Made by a program: the position numbers and the translations under genes. The notes below the pieces were generated by a model. That model was not told the origin of the DNA. It saw only the letters and a list, made by a program, of their open reading frames with translations, and ran no database searches. Positions 15,106 through 17,912 of a DNA stretch of 17,912 bases are shown here, piece by piece (within the stretch, counting starts at the first letter, position 1; every line of letters starts with the position of its first letter). Source of the DNA: UBA7185 sp964606855 (lineage in GTDB: Bacteria; Bacillota; Peptococcia; Peptococcales; Peptococcaceae); the NCBI GenBank assembly GCA_964606855.1, contig CAZSHM010000037.1, forward strand, positions 1-17,912, in the 5' to 3' direction.

Positions 15106-16233
15106 TTATGCCTCTACATCGTAGTGCTTGGAGACGGCCTGCAGGTTCGCAATGATCGGAAGATGCTGCGGACAGACGCTCTCACACTGCCCGCACTGGA
15201 GGCAGTCCTTCGCCCGGCCGAACTTGGCGGTCAGGGCCTCGTAGTTGCTGAAGTTGACGGTCCAGCCTTTTTCCTCCAAATGCTCGCGCATATCCTCGTT
15301 GTAGAGGGAAAAATACTGCGGAATGGCGATTTTCATGGGGCAGCCGGGGACGCAGTAAGCGCAGCCGGTGCAGGGGATGGCGGTCTTGCTGTTGATGATC
15401 TCCGCCGCCTGATGGCAGAGCGCGATCTCCTCCTCGCGGAGCGGCTGAAAGTCCTCCATGTAGCTGAGATTGTCCTCCATCTGTGCGAGACTGGACATCC
15501 CGGAGAGCACCATCATCACGCCCGGCAGGCTCGCCGCAAAGCGGATGGCCCAGCTGGGGACGCTCATCTCCGGATTGTGCGCGCGGAACAGCTGCTCCAC
15601 TTCCTCGGGCACCCGGGACAGCGTGCCTCCCTTGACCGGCTCCATGATGACGACGGGCTTGCCGTGTCTGCGCGCCACTTCGTAGCAGCCGCGGGACTGC
15701 ACCCACGGGCTCTCCCAGTCCAGATAGTTGATCTGCAGCTGCACGAAATCGACATCGGGATGCTTGGTCAGGATCTCATCCAGAAGTTCCGGCGTGTCGT
15801 GGAAAGAAAAGCCCATGTGTTTTACCAGACCGGCCGCCTTTTTCTCTGCCAGCCATTGGAAGCAGTCGAACTGTTCATATTTGGGCAGCAGCGTGGCGCT
15901 GATGCCGTGCAGGAGGTAGTAGTCGAAGTATCCCGCGCCGGTATTCTCCAGCTGCGCGTTGAAGATTTTGTCGCGATCCTCCAGCGAGTCGAAGAACCCG
16001 GCATGGAGTTTCGTGGCCAGCGTATAGCTCTCGCGCGGATGGCGGTCCACCAGGGCGACTTTGGCCGCCCGCTCGCTCGCGAACCCGCAGTACATCCAGG
16101 CGGTGTCAAAATAGGTGAACCCTTTCTCCAGGAAGAGGTCCACCATCTGTTTCAGCTGCTCCAGATCCACGTCGGCATCGTTGGATTTGTCGATCAGCGG
16201 CAGGCGCATCAATCCGAAACCAAGTTTTTTCAT
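15106..16233 (-). CDS. Aldo/keto reductase with two C-terminal 4Fe-4S motifs
   Basis: This 375-aa protein joins an aldo/keto reductase barrel to an Fe-S tail. The barrel opens with KKLGFGLMRLPL and holds the catalytic tetrad: D43 and Y48 in YFDTAWMYCG, K75 in ATKLH, H109 in YYLLHG. The C-terminus has C288-x2-C291-x2-C294-x3-C298-P and C344-x2-C347-x2-C350-x3-C354-P, two ferredoxin-type [4Fe-4S] sites. Proteins of this type are common in anaerobic Clostridia; substrates are mostly unknown, and electron transfer between clusters and barrel is inferred. The ATG at 16233 has AAGGAGC 9 nt upstream, and a promoter is seen at 16313-16341. Longer frames to 16341 would start inside that promoter. It is divergent from trxB. 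Confidence 0.93.
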   Translation of the reverse strand: MKKLGFGLMRLPLIDKSNDADVDLEQLKQMVDLFLEKGFTYFDTAWMYCGFASERAAKVALVDRHPRESYTLATKLHAGFFDSLEDRDKIFNAQLENTGAGYFDYYLLHGISATLLPKYEQFDCFQWLAEKKAAGLVKHMGFSFHDTPELLDEILTKHPDVDFVQLQINYLDWESPWVQSRGCYEVARRHGKPVVIMEPVKGGTLSRVPEEVEQLFRAHNPEMSVPSWAIRFAASLPGVMMVLSGMSSLAQMEDNLSYMEDFQPLREEEIALCHQAAEIINSKTAIPCTGCAYCVPGCPMKIAIPQYFSLYNEDMREHLEEKGWTVNFSNYEALTAKFGRAKDCLQCGQCESVCPQHLPIIANLQAVSKHYDVEA

Positions 16234-16312
16234 GGTACAGCGCTCCTTCTTTTGATAAAAATTTTGATAAAATGCAAGACTATGCCGAAAAACAATCGAT
16301 TGTGTAGAAGGT

Positions 16313-16341
16313 AGTATAACACGATCCGACAAAATTTGCAA
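16313..16341 (-). promoter_or_regulatory. Sigma-A promoter for the aldo/keto reductase gene
   Basis: On the minus strand TTGCAA (16336-16341), 17-bp spacer, TATACT (16313-16318). The predicted leader is about 75 nt and AT-rich. The -35 box lies 27 bp from that of the opposing trxB promoter. Confidence 0.75.
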
Positions 16342-16348
16342 ATCCTTG

Positions 16349-16365
16349 CGAACCGTGTCGAACCG
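16349..16365. promoter_or_regulatory. Paired CGAACCG sites between divergent promoters
   Basis: CGAACCG occurs at 16349-16355 and 16359-16365, 10 bp apart, so both copies face the same side of the helix. They fill the short space between the two outward-facing -35 boxes. This is the position of an operator or activator site, but the binding protein is unknown. Confidence 0.4.
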
Positions 16366-16368
16366 GCG

Positions 16369-16397
16369 TTGATTTCGGCGAACTATCGTGCTATCAT
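16369..16397 (+). promoter_or_regulatory. Sigma-A promoter for trxB
   Basis: TTGATT (16369-16374), 17-bp spacer, TATCAT (16392-16397), 86 bp before the trxB ATG. It points away from the aldo/keto reductase promoter. Confidence 0.72.
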
Positions 16398-16483
16398 ACG
16401 GTTAGACAGTGCGCAGAACGCGGGACGGCCTTGGCTGCACACGGCGCCGTCGCGCGGAAGGGATTTTGAAGGAGGGTGTTAGG

Positions 16484-17392
16484 ATGTACGATGTATTGAT
16501 TATAGGCGCGGGCCCCGCCGGGATGACGGCGGCCATCTATGCGGCGCGCGCCGGGTATAAAACCGCGCTTGTCGAACACGGCGTGCCGGGCGGGCAGGCG
16601 GCGACGACGGATCGCATCGAGAATTACCCCGGTTTCCCGGAGGGCATCGCGGGGCCGGAGCTGATGATGAAATTCTTTGAGCAAACGACGGCCTTTGGGG
16701 TGGAGATCCTCTACCAGCAGGTGACGGGTCTTCTGCTTGAGGGCGGGATCAAGCGGGTTCTCACCGATCAGCAGGAGCTGGAGGCCCGCGCGGTCGTGAT
16801 CGCGTCCGGCGCGAAACCCCGGACGCTGGGCGCGCCCGGGGAAGATCGGCTGCGCGGACGCGGTGTCTCCTACTGCGCCACCTGCGACGGCTTCTTCTTC
16901 AAGGGGCAGCCGGTGGCGGTGATCGGCGGCGGCGATACCGCCGTGGAGGAAGCCATCTATCTGACCAAGATGTGCGAGAGCGTCACGCTGATTCACCGCC
17001 GCGATCAGCTGCGGGCCAATAAGCTGGCGCAGAGCCGCGCCTTGGCAAACGAAAAGCTGCACATCCTCTATGACACGGTGGTGGAGGAAATCGTGGGCGA
17101 GGAGAAGGTGCGCCAACTGCGGCTGCGCAACAAAAAAACGGGGGAGACGAGCGCGCTGGATGTGAACGGTGTCTTCATCTTTGTGGGCTATCTGCCCAAC
17201 GGAGAATTTTTCCCGCAGGAGCTGGCCGTGGACGAGCAGGGCTATATCGTCACCGACGAGGAGATGGCCACCAACCTGCCGGGGGTGTTCGCCGTCGGCG
17301 ATGTGCGCCGCAAGAAGCTGCGCCAGGTGACCACCGCCGTGGGCGACGGCGGCATGGTGATCCACGGCATCGAGGAATATCTGAAGGATTAG
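16484..17392 (+). CDS. trxB: Thioredoxin reductase (NADPH/FAD)
   Basis: TrxB transfers electrons from a nicotinamide cofactor through FAD and a redox-active disulfide to thioredoxin. The 302-aa length is typical. Features in order: FAD motif GAGPAG (8-13), the PGGQAATT block (35-42), the ENYPGFPEGIAGPEL stretch, active-site CATC (C131 and C134 in YCATCDGFFF), second nucleotide motif GGGDTA (148-153), the HRRDQLR segment (171-177) that favours NADPH, and the C-terminal FAD block GVFAVGDVR. AAGGAGGG (16469-16476) is 7 nt before the chosen ATG; the frame extends upstream but lacks support. Thioredoxin itself is not in the window. The small membrane peptide gene follows 12 nt later and is probably cotranscribed. 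Confidence 0.96.
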   Translation: MYDVLIIGAGPAGMTAAIYAARAGYKTALVEHGVPGGQAATTDRIENYPGFPEGIAGPELMMKFFEQTTAFGVEILYQQVTGLLLEGGIKRVLTDQQELEARAVVIASGAKPRTLGAPGEDRLRGRGVSYCATCDGFFFKGQPVAVIGGGDTAVEEAIYLTKMCESVTLIHRRDQLRANKLAQSRALANEKLHILYDTVVEEIVGEEKVRQLRLRNKKTGETSALDVNGVFIFVGYLPNGEFFPQELAVDEQGYIVTDEEMATNLPGVFAVGDVRRKKLRQVTTAVGDGGMVIHGIEEYLKD

Positions 17393-17404
17393 GCGGTGAT
17401 GGGC

Positions 17405-17524
17405 ATGCAATACAACTGGAAGAAACTGAGCAAGGTCCAGAAGATATTTCTGGTCGTGCTGGTGGTGCTGCTCTCCGTCGGGCTGCTGCTTCCGTCCTTT
17501 TTGACGGTCTTCTATTATATCTGA
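17405..17524 (+). CDS. 39-aa single-pass membrane peptide
   Basis: A small reading frame encodes MQYNWKKLSKVQKIF followed by a hydrophobic helix, LVVLVVLLSVGLLLP, and a short aromatic end FYYI. The basic, then hydrophobic layout predicts one membrane helix with the N-terminus in the cytoplasm. It resembles the tiny DUF4044-type membrane proteins found in Firmicutes, but the match is weak. AGGCGG (17391-17396) lies 8 nt before ATG 17405; an in-frame ATG at 17399 would add two residues but has no spaced ribosome site. It begins 12 nt after trxB and ends before a clear terminator, so it belongs to the trxB transcript. Function unknown. Confidence 0.7.
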   Translation: MQYNWKKLSKVQKIFLVVLVVLLSVGLLLPSFLTVFYYI

Positions 17525-17552
17525 TTCGCGGCGCGCGGCAAAGCTGCCGCCG

Positions 17553-17595
17553 AAAAAGGCGAGGTCTGTTTCGGCAGACCCCGCCTTTTTCTTTT
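17553..17595 (+). terminator. Intrinsic terminator of the trxB transcript
   Basis: Arms 17553-17568 and 17575-17590 pair with one A-C mismatch around a TTTCGG loop, and are followed by CTTTTT. A smaller hairpin, GCGGCA with TGCCGC (17535-17550), lies just before it. The stem begins with AAAAAGGCG, so it could also work on the minus strand. Confidence 0.9.
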
Positions 17596-17660
17596 TGCGT
17601 GATGCGGAGGACACGGCGGGAGAAGGCCGGCGCGCAGGCGCGCGAAAGCGCCCGGCGGAA

Positions 17661-17689
17661 TTGACCGGACAAGCGCAATCTGTTATACT
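17661..17689 (+). promoter_or_regulatory. Sigma-A promoter directed toward cas9
   Basis: TTGACC (17661-17666), 17-bp spacer, TATACT (17684-17689). Transcription would start near 17696 and give a cas9 leader of about 160 nt that runs across the whole tracrRNA gene in the antisense direction. The GC-rich stretch before it (17600-17660) contains no gene I can see. Confidence 0.8.
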
Positions 17690-17697
17690 GGATATCG

Positions 17698-17726
17698 AAA
17701 AAAAGATCCCCTCGCGGAGATCTTTT
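17698..17726 (-). terminator. Intrinsic terminator of the tracrRNA
   Basis: AAAAGATCTCC and GGGGATCTTTT form an 11-bp stem (one G-T pair) around a GCGA tetraloop, ending in seven T on the minus strand. Read on the plus strand the same stem lies at the very start of the cas9 leader, where it ends in only four T before CATC and may attenuate cas9 transcription. Confidence 0.85.
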
Positions 17727-17778
17727 CATCGCACACCCTGTGCGGTTGGTCCAAGGCCAACGATTTAGGTAAACCGTT

Positions 17779-17815
17779 ATTTGAACGCGCGTGTAAATTT
17801 GTAGGTGTCTCAGAC
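17779..17815 (-). other. tracrRNA anti-repeat (predicts the CRISPR repeat)
   Basis: Read on the plus strand this is a 37-nt repeat-like sequence starting ATTTGAACGCGCGTG and ending GGTGTCTCAGAC, the shape of a type II CRISPR repeat (which usually starts GTTTGA or GTTTTA). It occurs once here with no spacer pattern, so it is the anti-repeat of the tracrRNA, not an array. Confidence 0.75.
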
Positions 17816-17824
17816 ACTATATTC

Positions 17825-17853
17825 AGTCTAGCACAGAGGAAGGCGGATGTCAA
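17825..17853 (-). promoter_or_regulatory. Sigma-A promoter of the tracrRNA
   Basis: On the minus strand a perfect TTGACA (17848-17853), 17-bp spacer, and TAGACT (17825-17830). The -35 box ends one base before the cas9 ATG, and the spacer contains the cas9 ribosome-binding site AGAGGAAGG (17835-17843). Confidence 0.85.
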
Positions 17854-17854
17854 T

Positions 17855-17912
17855 ATGCAAAAACAGCAACAAGCGTATTATTTGGGATTGGACATCGGGA
17901 CGGATTCCGTCG
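17855..17912 (+). CDS. cas9: CRISPR-associated endonuclease Cas9, N-terminal fragment (cut by window edge)
   Basis: Only 19 codons are present: MQKQQQAYYLGLDIGTDSV. The segment YYLGLDIGTDSV is the RuvC-I motif at the N-terminus of Cas9; D13 is the expected metal-binding catalytic aspartate (D10 in the Streptococcus pyogenes enzyme). Cas9 is the RNA-guided nuclease that cuts both strands of foreign DNA. The Shine-Dalgarno AGAGGAAGG (17835-17843) is 11 nt upstream of this ATG. Another ATG at 17847 is out of frame. The tracrRNA candidate next to it makes the call much stronger than 19 residues alone would. Subtype (II-A or II-C) cannot be decided without the cas1-cas2 and csn2 region. Confidence 0.9.
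   Translation, partial: MQKQQQAYYLGLDIGTDSV

Larger units (their letters stand above)
17697..17818 (-). ncRNA. Candidate tracrRNA of a type II CRISPR-Cas system
   Basis: A tracrRNA pairs with CRISPR repeat RNA and holds the guide in Cas9. This minus-strand unit of about 122 nt has every expected part, in order from its 5' end (17818): the anti-repeat (17815-17779), a short AACG/CGTT-bounded element (17778 to about 17758), a GTTGG/CCAAC hairpin (17745-17761), a CGCACA/TGTGCG hairpin (17730-17744), and a terminator stem with T-run (17726-17698). A consensus promoter precedes it. It sits directly upstream of cas9 on the opposite strand. The exact ends are inferred from promoter and terminator; the CRISPR array that would confirm the anti-repeat is outside the window. 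Confidence 0.85.

Noticed and set aside
15064..16314. Plus-strand 416-codon frame opposite the aldo/keto reductase
   Set aside because: It starts within the bidirectional terminator, lacks a ribosome site, and shadows a gene with intact catalytic and Fe-S motifs.
17626..17656. GC-rich hairpin before the cas9 promoter
   Set aside because: GCCGGCGC can pair with GCGCCCGGC, but the sequence is so GC-rich that such pairing is expected by chance, and no T-run follows.
17779..17815. A CRISPR array at the right edge
   Set aside because: Only one repeat-like copy exists in the window and no spacer periodicity; its position inside a promoter-to-terminator unit marks it as a tracrRNA anti-repeat.
17697..17815. 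tracrRNA reading on the plus strand
   Set aside because: The plus-strand orientation would put the terminator stem first and the repeat-like part last; only the minus strand gives the order anti-repeat, hairpins, terminator with a seven-T tail.
1..17912. tRNA, rRNA, insertion sequences, riboswitches
   Set aside because: I looked for tRNA cloverleaf ends, rRNA motifs, transposase motifs with terminal repeats, and known riboswitch cores, and saw none that I could support.

Overview
The window looks like a chromosomal stretch from a high-GC member of the Clostridia, probably a gut-type bacterium assembled from metagenomic or draft data. The evidence is a six-cysteine SCIFF ranthipeptide precursor (a Clostridia hallmark), a DUF951 gene in a cvpA-mscS-DUF951 cluster, Firmicutes-style strong Shine-Dalgarno sites and sigma-A promoters, and a type II Cas9 start. 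Two runs of exactly 100 N mark scaffold gaps. The species cannot be named from sequence alone.

Layout. (1) 1-4288: three tandem, ATGA-coupled FAD-dependent oxidoreductases; the first is only a C-terminal part, and the other two start with export signals (one a clear lipoprotein signal). All three end in SLH-like repeats. (2) 4361-8834: prfA (RF1), prmC (its glutamine methyltransferase), glpK (glycerol kinase) and a nitrilase-family amidase, closed by a perfect 20-bp stem terminator. (3) 9104-11048, minus strand: cvpA-like gene, mscS channel and DUF951, with the 3' end in gap 1. (4) 11256-12891: a well-formed promoter, the SCIFF precursor scfA with no maturase beside it, a long hairpin terminator, a nitroreductase and a YjjG-like HAD nucleotidase. 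(5) After gap 2, a 621-aa unrecognised protein of lower GC. (6) 15106-17524: an Fe-S aldo/keto reductase and thioredoxin reductase, divergently transcribed from facing promoters, then a 39-aa membrane peptide. (7) 17525-17912: start of a type II CRISPR-Cas locus.

The most interesting part is the right edge. The first 19 codons of cas9 carry the RuvC-I motif. Between a cas9-directed promoter (17661-17689) and the cas9 ATG (17855) lies, on the opposite strand, a complete candidate tracrRNA: consensus promoter (TTGACA, 17 bp, TAGACT), an anti-repeat of about 37 nt, hairpins and an intrinsic terminator. The cas9 mRNA leader would therefore be antisense to essentially the whole tracrRNA, and the tracrRNA -35 box ends just before the cas9 start codon. 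This arrangement suggests mutual control of guide RNA and nuclease.

Many other genes concern redox chemistry (flavo-oxidoreductases, nitroreductase, Fe-S reductase, thioredoxin reductase), but there is no single obvious pathway linking them.
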